Shown here: positions 1 to 10,800 of the stretch, in pieces
Layout: every line of letters begins with the position of its first letter
Numbering within the stretch: the stretch's first letter is position 1
Assembly: GCA_016930135.1 (NCBI GenBank)
Contig: JAFGHM010000001.1
Location: forward strand, 1 to 47,110
DNA: 47,110 bases
Origin: Thermoplasmatota archaeon
Lineage (GTDB): Archaea > Thermoplasmatota > Thermoplasmata > UBA10834
Direction: 5' to 3'
Notes under the pieces: generated by a model
The model's input: only the letters and a program-made list of their open reading frames with translations
Told to the model about the DNA's origin: nothing
The model's database searches: none
Translations under genes and position numbers: made by a program

Positions 1-2
1 AC

Positions 3-107
3 CCCGGCGCGTTCCAGCATGACGTGATGATGGCCCTCTACGAGCCAGCGATGGCCGCACGGCCGGAGCCGAATGGGACGAGTTGCGTCAGCGAGGGGGC
101 CTCTTAG
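3..107 (+). CDS. C-terminal fragment of a CDS truncated by the window edge; unknown product
   Basis: Open frame from the left edge to TAG at 105-107 (PGAFQHDVMMALYEPAMAARPEPNGTSCVSEGAS*); too short to assign. Confidence 0.35.
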   Translation, partial: PGAFQHDVMMALYEPAMAARPEPNGTSCVSEGAS

Positions 108-174
108 TGGCCTACACCCGCTAATGCAACAGAACCGTTATTGCCCTCGAAAGCGGGCTGCGACAAGACCTTCA

Positions 175-708
175 TCAATTGATCTTGTCGAGAAGGCCCT
201 TAAGCATCGTGAGTGCTCTCTCGGCAGACTGCTTCTTGATGCTGGATCTTGAGCCTTTGAACAGGTTCCGCCTGCACACGGAGGCCCCGCCCGAACTGAC
301 TGCTATGTAGACAAGGCCGACGGGCTTCGCCGCCGTGCCCCCTCCGGGGCCCGCCACGCCCGTTATGCCCACTCCGATGTCGGCCCCCAGAACTCGCCTT
401 GCGCCTGAGGCCATCTGAAGCGCAACCTCCTCGCTGACAGCCCCTTTGGTCTTCAGTGTCTCGCGCTCGACCCCGAGTATGTTGGCCTTGGCGTCGTTGC
501 TGTAGGATATCACGCCGCCGAGGAAGTAATCGCTGCTCCCCGGGACCTCTGTGAGCATGTCACCGACCTTCCCTCCCGTGCACGATTCGGCGACGGCGAG
601 TGTCTTCTTCTTCGCCCTGAATAGCCTTCCTATCTCCTCAGCGAGCACGGCACCCTCTCCGTTTGCCCTCAGTGCCCATGCCAGAATCGAGAAGCCTGCT
701 TCTCGCAT
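175..708 (-). CDS. pncC: CinA C-terminal-domain / nicotinamide-nucleotide amidase-like protein
   Basis: AVAESCTGGKVGDMLTEVPGSSDYFLGGVISYSNDAK and GITGVAGPGGGTAAKPVGLVYIA motifs of the CinA C-terminal/PncC family; start chosen at an internal Met to reduce overlap with nadM. Confidence 0.9.
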   Translation of the reverse strand: MREAGFSILAWALRANGEGAVLAEEIGRLFRAKKKTLAVAESCTGGKVGDMLTEVPGSSDYFLGGVISYSNDAKANILGVERETLKTKGAVSEEVALQMASGARRVLGADIGVGITGVAGPGGGTAAKPVGLVYIAVSSGGASVCRRNLFKGSRSSIKKQSAERALTMLKGLLDKIN

Positions 709-1177
709 CAAGGCCCTCGAGCATGCTTGCAACCTCTTTCGGCACGAGGTGCCTCCACTTCTGCCCTGAGATTATCCTCTTCCTTATGTTCGTCGCCGAG
801 TAGACCTTGGGATTGTATGCCTTGGTCCTAGAGACCTCATACCCAGCGTGCCTGAAGAGAGAGCGTGTTAGGCCGCTGTTCGAGAAGACGATATCGAAAG
901 GCGGCACATACGACTCGACGTGGTTCACCCAGATAGAATACCTATTGACGTCGCGAAGCGGGATTATGTGCACCCTCGCCCTCTGCTCAGGCGTCAGCGA
1001 CGATATGATCATCTGATATCGCTCGCCCGCGGTGAAAGGGTTCTTCTCGGTGTGCGACTCCTCGGCGCTGCCGATCACAATAACCAGGTCATCGCACTTC
1101 GCCAATACTTCCCTGATAACCGCAACGTGCCCCAGGTGTAGCGGCTGGAACCTTCCGACGATGAGTCCGCGCATCAA
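638..1177 (-). CDS. nadM: Nicotinamide-nucleotide adenylyltransferase, archaeal type
   Basis: GLIVGRFQPLHLGHVAVI (HxGH nucleotidyltransferase motif), IGSAEESHTEKNPFTAGERYQMI. Confidence 0.93.
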   Translation of the reverse strand: MMRGLIVGRFQPLHLGHVAVIREVLAKCDDLVIVIGSAEESHTEKNPFTAGERYQMIISSLTPEQRARVHIIPLRDVNRYSIWVNHVESYVPPFDIVFSNSGLTRSLFRHAGYEVSRTKAYNPKVYSATNIRKRIISGQKWRHLVPKEVASMLEGLDARSRLLDSGMGTEGKRRGCRAR

Positions 1178-1189
1178 GCATCAGCCCTG

Positions 1190-3172
1190 TCAATGCACAG
1201 CTGGCCTGTCCGCGCCCGGGAGCGGCGCCGCCGGTGATTGCCCGCGCTTGGCGGCAACGAGTAGCGCCAACTTCTTCAGGAGCCCTTCCTTCCTTGCGCC
1301 GACGAGCGCATGCGAGAGGACGTCGTTGAGCGTCCGGACGGATATGACCTCGATCTTACCAGTGTACTTGTCCTCGAGAAGGACATCCTTGAGGTTCTCC
1401 TCCGGGATCAGCACCTTCTTCAGGCCCAGCTCCGCTGCCGCTTCGATCTTGGCAGTCACGCCTCCGACCGGGAGCACCTGTCCCCTGACGCTGAGGCTGC
1501 CGGTCATCGCGCAGCCCTGGTCGACCTCGATCTCCTCAAAGGCCGATATGACCGCTGTCGCGACGGCTATGGACGCGCTGTCCCCCTCTATGCCCTCGTA
1601 GGTCCCTATGAACTGAACATGGATGTCGTGGTTGCTTATGTCCTGGCCCGTGTACTTCTTGATGAGCGCTGAGACGTTCTGAACGGACTCCTTCGCGATC
1701 TCGCCGAGCTTCCCGGTCGCTATGATCTTCCCACCCTCCCGGTTCTGTGCGGGCGTTATCTCGGCGACAATCGGGGTGACTATCCCTGAGAACTCGGCCA
1801 TAGAGGACTCCGCATTCAACACTGCGAGGCCGTTGACAATCCCGACCACTGCACCCTCTGTGAGCGCCAGCCGATAGTCCTTACGTCTCTCGACAGCCCT
1901 GTCTGTCACCTGCTGCTCGAGCGAGCGCGCGATCTTCTTCGCGTCGAGCACGTGCTTGGTCTCGACGACGGTCGACCCACGCTCAGAGGCGATGTCGCCA
2001 GCGACCCTGACCAGCCCTCCGAGTTCTCTCAGCCGGAGAGTCAGCATGCCGCGCCTGCCAGAGCGCCTCTGGGCCTCCCTTATGATCTCGGCGACCGCTC
2101 CTTTGTTGAAGTGCGGTATCTTCTTGTCCTTGGAGACCTCCTGGGCGACAAACCTGATGAGCTTCACCCGGTTGTCCTCGGTATCGCGCATGGTGCTGCG
2201 CATATAGATCTCGTAACCGTAACCCCTGATCCTGGACCTCAGCGCGGGGTGCATCCCGGCGACGGCATCCAGGTTGCCCGCCGCGACGAGTATGAAGTCG
2301 CACGGAACTGGCTCGCTCTTGACCATGGCCCCGGAGCTCCGCTCGCTCTGTCCGATGATGCTGAACTCGCCCTCCTGGAGCGCGGTCAGAAGGCTCTGCT
2401 GGCTCTCGATCCTGAGCATGTTGATCTCGTCTATGAACAGGACTCCCTTGTTGGCCTTGTGTATGGCCCCCGGCTCCAGCCGCTCGTGAGCCGGCGTCTC
2501 GAGGCCGCCGCTCTGGAACGGGTCGTGCTTGACATCTCCCAGGAGCGCGCCCGCATGCGCACCCGTGGCGTCTATGAACGGCGGGGGCTCATCTGGCTTG
2601 TGGGAGATAAGGAGCTTCGGGACGAGAGACGTCTCCCGGCGCTGTGTGTAGGACCGCGCGATCATGAAGACAATCAGACCGCCGATAGCAGCGATGAGAA
2701 GAGGGGTTGAGTCCTTCTGAACGACCGAGAAGACCGCGCCCACAATCACTATCATCACGATGAGCATGATGAGCGACGAGTTCTTCTGGGCCTTCTTCTG
2801 CTCAGCCTCGATCTTCTGGGCCTGCACGATTTCCTTGCCCTTGCTCGCGGGCACTATGCGCACCTTGGGCTCGTTCTGGTCGTCCGAATTGTTGTAGGCA
2901 ATGACGTCCTGCAGCTCCCCCTTGGGGAGGAAGTCGACCATTGACCGGGCGAGCATGGACTTGCCCGTTCCCGGCTCGCCTATGAGTATGACATGGCGCT
3001 TCTGCTCGGCGGCCTTCTTGATCACAGTGACCGCGTCCTCTTGGCCTATGACCTGGTCCACTAACTGCGGAGGTATCTTCACATTCGCCGTGGTCTCGAA
3101 ATCCTGAGACCTGATCCATTCCTCGATGTCGGAGAGACCGAGCGTGCTCCCCCAAGAATCGTCAGTTGCCAT
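1190..3172 (-). CDS. lonB: Archaeal LonB-type ATP-dependent protease, membrane anchored
   Basis: Walker [10 protein letters not shown], Walker [12 protein letters not shown], two TM segments inserted in the AAA+ domain, Ser-Lys protease domain ([39 protein letters not shown]). Confidence 0.95.
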   Translation of the reverse strand: MATDDSWGSTLGLSDIEEWIRSQDFETTANVKIPPQLVDQVIGQEDAVTVIKKAAEQKRHVILIGEPGTGKSMLARSMVDFLPKGELQDVIAYNNSDDQNEPKVRIVPASKGKEIVQAQKIEAEQKKAQKNSSLIMLIVMIVIVGAVFSVVQKDSTPLLIAAIGGLIVFMIARSYTQRRETSLVPKLLISHKPDEPPPFIDATGAHAGALLGDVKHDPFQSGGLETPAHERLEPGAIHKANKGVLFIDEINMLRIESQQSLLTALQEGEFSIIGQSERSSGAMVKSEPVPCDFILVAAGNLDAVAGMHPALRSRIRGYGYEIYMRSTMRDTEDNRVKLIRFVAQEVSKDKKIPHFNKGAVAEIIREAQRRSGRRGMLTLRLRELGGLVRVAGDIASERGSTVVETKHVLDAKKIARSLEQQVTDRAVERRKDYRLALTEGAVVGIVNGLAVLNAESSMAEFSGIVTPIVAEITPAQNREGGKIIATGKLGEIAKESVQNVSALIKKYTGQDISNHDIHVQFIGTYEGIEGDSASIAVATAVISAFEEIEVDQGCAMTGSLSVRGQVLPVGGVTAKIEAAAELGLKKVLIPEENLKDVLLEDKYTGKIEVISVRTLNDVLSHALVGARKEGLLKKLALLVAAKRGQSPAAPLPGADRPAVH

Positions 3173-3187
3173 CCGCTGCACCAGTAG

Positions 3188-3204
3188 CAGTCACAAGGTG
3201 ACTG
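3188..3204. promoter_or_regulatory. Perfect inverted repeat CAGTCAC-AAG-GTGACTG in the lonB/hel308 divergent intergenic region
   Basis: 7-bp perfect arms, 3-nt spacer, read directly from sequence. Confidence 0.5.
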
Positions 3205-3372
3205 TTTGAGCTATTGAACCTGATGCTAAATAAGGCTTGCGCTGCCAGAGACGCCGGTTGTTGGCCAAGCCAGTATATCCTTTCTGCATGCGAGATAGAA
3301 GGTCTGCCTGCAGAGCCTTTTCACGCATCCGCAGCCAAGTATTATGACATGGGTTGGCATGGAGGAAACCGG

Positions 3373-5544
3373 ATGAGGGTTGACGAGCTCGGCCTAGACG
3401 ATAGAATAGTCAAGAGCCTCTCGGAGGACGGCATCAGCGAGCTCTATCCCCCACAAGCCGAGGCCATTCTTCCTGCTCTCGAGGGCAAGAACCTGGTCCT
3501 AGCGGTCCCGACCGCCTCCGGGAAAAGCCTCGTCGCCTACATGGCCATCCTGAAGGCCGTCCTGAGAGGAGGGAAGGCGCTTTACATAGTGCCCCTGAAG
3601 GCCCTCGCGTCAGAGAAATTCGAGGACCTATCGAAGTTCGAGACCCTTGGGATCAAGGTGGGTGAGTCCACGGGCGACTACGACGAGGTCGACCCGATGC
3701 TCCACAAGTATGACATAGTGATAGCGACCTCCGAGAAGGCGGACTCGCTGCTCAGGCACAGGGCCAAATGGCTTGACCAGCTTTCTGTCGTTGTCGCCGA
3801 CGAAGTCCATCTGATCCACGACCCCGAGCGTGGCCCGACCCTCGAGGTCACCCTGGCCAAGTTCAGGAAGTTCAACCCGGACGCGCAGGTAATCGCCCTT
3901 TCGGCCACGATCAGGAACGCCTCGGAGCTCGCAGCATGGCTCGACGCGGAACTGGTCACCAGCCAGTGGCGGCCCGTGACGCTGCGCGAGGGCGTCTATC
4001 TGGACGGCGAGATCTTCTTCACGGACAACACGCGGAGGGCGCTCCCGAAGGAGGACGAGCCCTTGCACGCCATCGTCAAGGGGGCGCTCGGGTCCGGCGG
4101 ACAGAGCCTGATATTCGTCAACTCCAGGAGGTCTACCGAGGCCCTTGCGTCCCAGCTCGGGCCGATCGTGCGGGCGACGGCGGAGTTCAAGGAGCTGGAG
4201 CTGGCCAAGGTGGCGAAACGCTTGATCGGTGAGCAGGAGGAGCCCACTTCCATGGGCAGGAAGCTGGGGATGTGCATCAAAAGCGGATGCGCGTTCCACC
4301 ACGCAGGGCTCACAGGCCCGCAAAGGCGCCTGGTTGAGGCCAGCTTCAGGCAGGGGATGATCAGATGCATAGTCGCGACTCCCACTCTTGCCGCCGGGAT
4401 AAACCTCCCCGCGAGGACCGTCATAGTCCGGGACGTGAGGAGGTACGACGCGAACGTCGGGTTCACCTCCATACCGGTGCTTGAGATAAAGCAGATGTGC
4501 GGCAGGGCGGGTAGGCCGAGGTTCGACACTTACGGAGAGGCGATCCTCGTCGCAAGAGACGAGGAGGATAAGGAGTTCATGCTCGAGGAGTACCTCCTCG
4601 GAGAGAACGAGAACATATACTCGAAGCTGGGAACCGAGCCCGCCATCAGGTCCCATGTCTTGGCCCTCGTCGCGACAAAGGCGGCGTCCTCTCTCGGCGA
4701 GCTGACCGAGTTCTTCGGAAGGACCTTTCTCTCGCACCAGACAGACATTGGCTATCTCGGAGACATGATAACAGGCGTCGTCGACTTCCTCAAGACCGAG
4801 GGTATGCTCAGGGACCAAGAGGAGCTCAGGGCAACCCTCTTCGGGAAGCATGTGAGCGACCTCTACCTCGACCCCAAGTCGGCAACGGGGATCAGGGACG
4901 CACTTGGCAGATGGGCGCCCGGACACGCTTTCGGGCTCCTACACGCCGTCTGCGCCGTCCCCGACATGCAGCAGTTGTACCTTCGGGGTTCGGACTATGG
5001 ATGGGTTGAGGAGTATGCCGCCCAGGTGCATGACCAGCTCCTTATCGACCCTCCGGACGACCTCAGGAAGTACGACTTCTTCCTGTCCGAGGTCAAGACA
5101 GCGAAGCTGCTGAACGACTGGATATCCGAGGTGCACGAGAACGACATCGCCAAGGGCTTCGGGATTGGACCAGGGGACATCAGGAACAAGATGGAGCTCG
5201 CGGAATGGCTTATGCACGGCGCTGCGAGGCTCGCCGAGCTGTTCAATGAGGACGCAGTAGAGGAGGCCCTGGAGCTGCGAACCAGGCTCAGGTACGGGAT
5301 AAGGCCGGAGCTGCTTGAGCTGGTAAAGCTGAAGGGCATAGGCAGGGCCAGGGCGAGAGCGCTTCACGACAGAGGCATAAAGACCATCGAGGACCTCAGG
5401 AACACGAGCTATGATTGGCTGAAGCAGATACCCACGATCGGAGAGGCGGTCGCTAGGTCAGTCAAGAGCCAGCTGGGGCAGTCGGAGAGAGGGATTCCCG
5501 AGGAACCCGCAGATGGCCAGAGGTCCCTCAGGCACTACCGATAG
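3373..5544 (+). CDS. hel308: ATP-dependent DNA helicase Hel308 (Ski2-like)
   Basis: VPTASGKSLVAYMAI (Walker A), ADEVHLI (DExH), SATIRNASELAAWL, MCGRAGRPRFD, C-terminal HhH; start at 3373 (ATG AGG GTT) follows GGAGG. Confidence 0.95.
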   Translation: MRVDELGLDDRIVKSLSEDGISELYPPQAEAILPALEGKNLVLAVPTASGKSLVAYMAILKAVLRGGKALYIVPLKALASEKFEDLSKFETLGIKVGESTGDYDEVDPMLHKYDIVIATSEKADSLLRHRAKWLDQLSVVVADEVHLIHDPERGPTLEVTLAKFRKFNPDAQVIALSATIRNASELAAWLDAELVTSQWRPVTLREGVYLDGEIFFTDNTRRALPKEDEPLHAIVKGALGSGGQSLIFVNSRRSTEALASQLGPIVRATAEFKELELAKVAKRLIGEQEEPTSMGRKLGMCIKSGCAFHHAGLTGPQRRLVEASFRQGMIRCIVATPTLAAGINLPARTVIVRDVRRYDANVGFTSIPVLEIKQMCGRAGRPRFDTYGEAILVARDEEDKEFMLEEYLLGENENIYSKLGTEPAIRSHVLALVATKAASSLGELTEFFGRTFLSHQTDIGYLGDMITGVVDFLKTEGMLRDQEELRATLFGKHVSDLYLDPKSATGIRDALGRWAPGHAFGLLHAVCAVPDMQQLYLRGSDYGWVEEYAAQVHDQLLIDPPDDLRKYDFFLSEVKTAKLLNDWISEVHENDIAKGFGIGPGDIRNKMELAEWLMHGAARLAELFNEDAVEEALELRTRLRYGIRPELLELVKLKGIGRARARALHDRGIKTIEDLRNTSYDWLKQIPTIGEAVARSVKSQLGQSERGIPEEPADGQRSLRHYR

Positions 5545-5559
5545 CTGTTAATCCGGGGC

Positions 5560-6102
5560 ATGCATAACGTGGTTCGGAAACCGATGAAGGACATCGTTGA
5601 GAAGACCGCCGAAGCATTGGAGGCTTGGTCGGCCGAAGTCAAGAAGGGCGAGGGCACAAGGCTGATGGATGCAGTCATGGCCAGGGCGTCCGCGGCAGGG
5701 GTCGAGGTGCTCGTCCTCGATGGAGCGATGGTTTTCGGGAAGGACCACTTGAAGAGCGCTCTTCGGCACGCAGCTCGGGCGATCGAGGAAGGCACGAACT
5801 CATCACAGTCCAGGCCGATGGAGACCCTACTGTACGCTTCGGGCGAGAGACAGCTCAGCTCAGCGATAAAGAAGATGGCCGTCTCGGAGCGGACAGAGGA
5901 GGTGGTGGTCGCACGGCTGACGAAAGGTCAATTCGAGCCGGAACCTACCTGGACACCGGTCCCGGACAGGCACGTCAGTCCGGACAGGAGCCGGTTGCTC
6001 GGGTTCGGCATATCCGCCACGGAACTCGATACCGTCGAGCCCGGGAAGGCATCCGAACTCGTCCTCGAGAGGGTAGCCGCCGTGGACATCCTCAAGAAAT
6101 GA
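5560..6102 (+). CDS. cgi121: KEOPS complex subunit Cgi121-like protein
   Basis: DGAMVFGKDHLKSALRHAARAIEEG...SRPMETLLYASGERQLSSAIKKMAV; downstream of Hel308, a recurrent archaeal neighbourhood. Confidence 0.82.
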   Translation: MHNVVRKPMKDIVEKTAEALEAWSAEVKKGEGTRLMDAVMARASAAGVEVLVLDGAMVFGKDHLKSALRHAARAIEEGTNSSQSRPMETLLYASGERQLSSAIKKMAVSERTEEVVVARLTKGQFEPEPTWTPVPDRHVSPDRSRLLGFGISATELDTVEPGKASELVLERVAAVDILKK

Positions 6103-6190
6103 GCATGGGCCCTTCTCATGCCGAGCGAGGGGCCAAGGCTCAACTCGAAGAGTAGAAGTAACCAAGAAGCGATAGCCCCTGCCGGTTCCT

Positions 6191-7090
6191 ATGCCAGCGA
6201 TTGTGGAATGCGTCCCCAACTTCAGCGAGGGGCGTAGGAAGGAGATCGTTGACAGGATAGTCTATTCGATCAGATCTGTGCCCGGCATCAAGGTGCTCGA
6301 TGTCGAGATGGATTCCGACCACAACAGGTCGGTCGTGACATTCACGGGCGGGAGGGAGAGCATACAGGAAGCGGCGTTCAGGGGCGCGAGGGCCGCGGTC
6401 GAGCTCATAGATCTGACGAAGCACAAGGGCCAGCACCCTCGGATTGGAGCCTTAGATGTGCTGCCTTTTGTGCCCTTGTCCGGAGTCTCGATGGAGGAAT
6501 GCGTGGAGATCGCAAACAAGGTGGGTCAGAAAATCGCGAAGGCACTCAAAGTGCCGGTCTTCATGTACGAGAACGCCGCGAAAAGACCCGAGAGGAAGAA
6601 CCTTGAGAACATAAGGAAGGGCGAGTTCGAGGGGCTGAGGGAGGCGATTGCCGCGGACGAATCACGGCACCCCGATTACGGGCCTCGCATATTGCACCCC
6701 ACCGCGGGGGCGACAGCCGTGGGAGCACGCATGCCCCTGATAGCATTCAATGTGAATCTGAAAAGCAGGGAGATCAAGGTGGCGAGGGACATCGCAAGGA
6801 AGATACGTGCGAGCAATGGCGGCCTCCCTCATGTGAAGTCTCTGGGGTTCGACCTCGAGCACAAGGGTATGGTACAGGTATCGATGAACATCACTGACTA
6901 CACTGTCACCCCGTTATCCAAGGTGTTCGAGGCCATCAAGAAGGAGGCGGACGATAGAGGAGTGCAGATAGCCGAGAGCGAGGTGATCGGGCTGATGCCA
7001 CTTGACGTCGTATGCGACCTTGCGGCCAAGTACCTGAAGATAGCCGAGTTCTCAAGCAGGCAAGTATTGGAGAGGAGGATTTGGGGCTGA
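6191..7090 (+). CDS. ftcD: Glutamate formimidoyltransferase (FTCD N-terminal type)
   Basis: VECVPNFSEGRRKEIVDRI, DSDHNRSVVTFTG, GQHPRIGALDVLPFVPL. Confidence 0.93.
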   Translation: MPAIVECVPNFSEGRRKEIVDRIVYSIRSVPGIKVLDVEMDSDHNRSVVTFTGGRESIQEAAFRGARAAVELIDLTKHKGQHPRIGALDVLPFVPLSGVSMEECVEIANKVGQKIAKALKVPVFMYENAAKRPERKNLENIRKGEFEGLREAIAADESRHPDYGPRILHPTAGATAVGARMPLIAFNVNLKSREIKVARDIARKIRASNGGLPHVKSLGFDLEHKGMVQVSMNITDYTVTPLSKVFEAIKKEADDRGVQIAESEVIGLMPLDVVCDLAAKYLKIAEFSSRQVLERRIWG

Positions 7091-7710
7091 GGAGCGCAGA
7101 CAGCTTGAGGGCGTTCTGTGCGGAGCTCGCCGAGGACCAACCATCGCCCGGAGGCGGAAGCGCGTCCGCCGCCGCGGGCGCGATGGCGGCATCGCTGCTC
7201 GCCATGGTCTGCGGCATCACAGCCAAGAGCAAGAAGTACGCAGACAAGGCCGAGATCGTTGGCAGCCTTCGGGGAGACCTGCTGGCACTGCAGTCGAAGC
7301 TTCTAGACAACGCGAAGTCCGACTCGGAGGCCTATGACATGGTGATTGCGGCATCAAGACTCAGGAGGGAGAAGCCGGGGGAGGAGGCCGAGGCCGCTTT
7401 CGAAGCCGCGCTCAAGCATGCCGCAGACGTGCCGATGAGAGCTGCAGAAGCCTGCTCAGCAGTGCTTGAGGCAGGACTCGAAGTGGCCGAGCTGGGGGCC
7501 AGGAGCGCGTGGTCGGACACGGCGACGGCCCTGCTGCTCGGGGAAGCCGGGCTCAGGGGTGCCGCACTGAACGTCCGGATCAACCTCGACTCTATCCATG
7601 ACAGGGCATACGCAGGCGAGTCGAGGAGAAAGATCGACGCTCTCGTGAGCATATCCCAGAAGAGGTTCTCGGAGGCGATGGCGAAGCTTCTGCCGACAAG
7701 TAGCGAGTGA
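7081..7710 (+). CDS. Cyclodeaminase/cyclohydrolase family protein (formiminotetrahydrofolate cyclodeaminase-like)
   Basis: FCAELAEDQPSPGGGSASAAAGAMAASLLAMVCGIT; likely TTG start at 7081 after GGAGAGGAGGAT, overlapping the ftcD stop. Confidence 0.88.
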   Translation: MGLRSADSLRAFCAELAEDQPSPGGGSASAAAGAMAASLLAMVCGITAKSKKYADKAEIVGSLRGDLLALQSKLLDNAKSDSEAYDMVIAASRLRREKPGEEAEAAFEAALKHAADVPMRAAEACSAVLEAGLEVAELGARSAWSDTATALLLGEAGLRGAALNVRINLDSIHDRAYAGESRRKIDALVSISQKRFSEAMAKLLPTSSE

Positions 7711-7853
7711 TGCTCTGCCGATGCGACGTCCTTGAGCGAATCAATATTGATAGAGATAACGATACATTTAAGTGAGCACAGAAAAATGATAACAGAGACT
7801 ACAGAGTCTGACCCCGGCCTGTCAAAGGCCTTACCCCCGGAGCTTGATGCAAC

Positions 7854-10800
7854 TTGGCTGGGAACTATCTAAAGAGCCTCCAGCTAGCAAAGCAGCTGGA
7901 GGAGCGAGCCAAGGAAGCCTCGAAGAACAAGGAGCTTGCCGAGAGGGAGAACGAAGCGCTGGAGCAGTTCCTCAAGGCGTGCTATGAGAACGACGTGGAT
8001 CTCTCAGGCGTCGAAGCGACCAGGAGGGACTTCGAGGCTGCGATGCTGGCGAAGGATTACCAGAGCGCCTTAGCGCATGCCAGGAGGGCTCGGGAAGCAG
8101 CTAACGACGCCTACATAAAGAGGATAGGGGACGTAGCGGACTCCGTAGAGGCGCTTCTGTCTTTGCTGGAGAGCTCAGAGACCGAGCCCAAGGGGGCACA
8201 CGATTACCTCGACAGGAGCAGAGAGCGCGTCGTGGCGGAGGATCTCGAGGGCGCCATGAAATTCGCCAAGAACGCCTACGATGCCGCCGAGAGGCAGCTC
8301 CATGAGTTCCTATCGCAGTTGTTCTCGCAGGCCCAGGAGGTGATGATCCAGGCAAAGGAGATGGGCGAGGACGTGTCCATCTTCGAGGACCAGCTCATGC
8401 GGGCCAAGAACGCCCTTCAGAGCCAGGACTACGAGGCTTGCATGATGCAGGTCAAGGACGTTCTAGAGAGCGCCGGTGAGGAGGTGAAGGCGCAGATAGG
8501 CGGGACGATATCGCGGGTGGAGGAGCTCATCTCGGCAGGAGAGGACCTCAGCGCCGACCTGACCAGGGTAAAGAACCATCTTGAGAAATCCAAAGGCTCC
8601 CTCGGAAGCCTCAAGTTCAAGGAGTCGCTGGCATACGCCAAGAGGGCCGAAAGCGAGGGAGAGAACGCCATCTCAAGCAGATTCCAGGAGATGGCGAGGG
8701 ACGTTAGGGAGAGCATCAAGAAGATGAAGAGTGCCAAAGAGGATGTCACGATCCCCCAGCAGCTTCTTGATCAGGCTCTAGGCGCCCTGAAAGACAAGAG
8801 ATACATCGAGGCTCTCCACGCCCTCAACACCGCCCATGAAAAAGTACACCAGGCAGAGTTCAACTCTGTCCTCGAGGTCATCTCGAAGGCGAGGGACAGA
8901 TTCGTCCTCGCAAAGAAAGTCGAGGTGGACATGACGAAGGCCATCATGCTGCTCAACACTTCGAGGGATCACCTCAAGCTCGGCAAGTTCGAGGAGGCCA
9001 TGCGGTATGCCGAGGAGAGCAGGAAAGAGCTCGACAAATCCCTCGAGACCTTCTACGCGGCCAGGGACCAGCTGGTGGAACTCGCAAAGGCAGTCAAGTT
9101 CGCCTCGGACCTCGGTGCCGACTCCACAGCGAGCAGGAACAGCCTCGCGGAGGCCAGGAAGTTGTTCGAGGCCAAGGAATACGAGGAGACAGTGGAGGGC
9201 GCCGAGCGCGGACTCGCAGAGGTTGCGAAGGTGGTCCGTGAGCGCGCCATGTCCGAGATAGAAGTCGCTGACAAGTCAGTCAAGCTCGGCAAGCAGATAG
9301 GCGCAGATATGACCGAGGCCGAGGGCACCCTTCAGAGGGCGCTGGAGAGCATGGCAAAGGGGGAGATGCTCGAATGTGTCAATCTCTCGAAAGCCTCCCG
9401 AGAAGCCGCCAATGCTGCCATGACGAGAGTGATGAGCGACAAGCTCCAGAGCCTGGACCAGTTCGTGAAGGGATACTCCGGGGACGCGTCAACGGTCACC
9501 GACATTGGCGAGCTGATCACAGAGGCGAGGCAGAACATAGCGTCGTACGACTTCGAGCACGCTCACAATATCCTGAAGGAGGTCACGGAGAAGATAGAAT
9601 CGATAGGCCAAGATGAGTGTCGGAAGGTCATTGGCCTCGCCGTGGAGAGGATTGAGGCCCTCAAATCGATCTCGGGTGATGCTTCCGACCTTGAGATCCT
9701 CCTGACACGTGCCAACGATGCCTTCGAAAGGAGGGTCTACGATGATGCCACAGCCAGGGCAAGGGAGATAATCGATCACGCGGACGAGACGATGGCGAGA
9801 CTCGTAATGACAGAGCTGTCAGCGGTCAAGGACACCCTCGAGGAGGCGCGCACGATAGGCATCAACATCAGGGATGCCATGGAGGCTCTGAGCGAGGCGC
9901 GGACCGTCTCCGAGGCGCAATCGTATCTCGAGGCATTCAGATCGATAAGGCGCACCAAGGAGTCCCTTGAGCAGGACATAGTCAAGTATGACAGCGTCAA
10001 GACGAAACTGACCAGAGCGGAGGAGCTGATTTCCGAGGCCGCCAAGGCAAAGGCAGACGTCTCGCATCTCTCCCGCAAGCTCGAGACGGCAAGGGAACGC
10101 TTCGCTGCATACGACCTGGACCGTGCGGACGAGGCCGTTGAGGACCTCGTCAATGGAGCTGAGAAGAGCCTAGCCATGTACCTAACCGCGAAACTCATAC
10201 TCACATCCAAGGAGAGCATCGAGCTCGCACAGAGCCACGGCATCGACGTCAAGGAGACCGCGGGGAGGCTGGCCGAGGCGAAGGATCTCATGAGACAGAA
10301 GCGATACGAAGACGCTCTCGTGGCCGCGAAGGCCTCTGACCAGGCGGCCAGAAAGACAATAGCCGATTCGATCACGGAGATGATCCGCGACGTCCAGCGG
10401 CTCGTCACAGACGCGAGGAACGTCGGAGTGGACACGGTAGGCCCGGAAAAGCTCCTGACGAAGGCAACCGACCTCGCCAGATCCGCCGATTTCGTGGAAG
10501 CTCTGAGGTGCATATCATCTGCGAGGGAGGACATAAACCATGTCAAGAGCCTGAGCTCTCAGGCGGCCGTCGAGATCCGTGCTGCCAGGAACGGCCTGAA
10601 GGATGCCGAAACCCTCGATATGGACGTCGGGCGCGCGCGGGAACTCCTCGAGCAGGCAATCGAAGCGCTGACGCGGCATCAGTACGCGATAGCCCTCGAG
10701 CTCTCGAGGAAATCCTCAGAAGCGTCATTGGAGGTCTCGCGGTCCAGGATATGGGACATCCTCCAGAAGTTCAAGGAGAGGGTGGACAAGGCCGCGGAGG

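Noticed and set aside
1952-2710. 252-aa plus-strand ORF
   Set aside because: Antisense to lonB; shadow ORF
3628-4926. 432-aa minus-strand ORF
   Set aside because: Shadow ORF of Hel308
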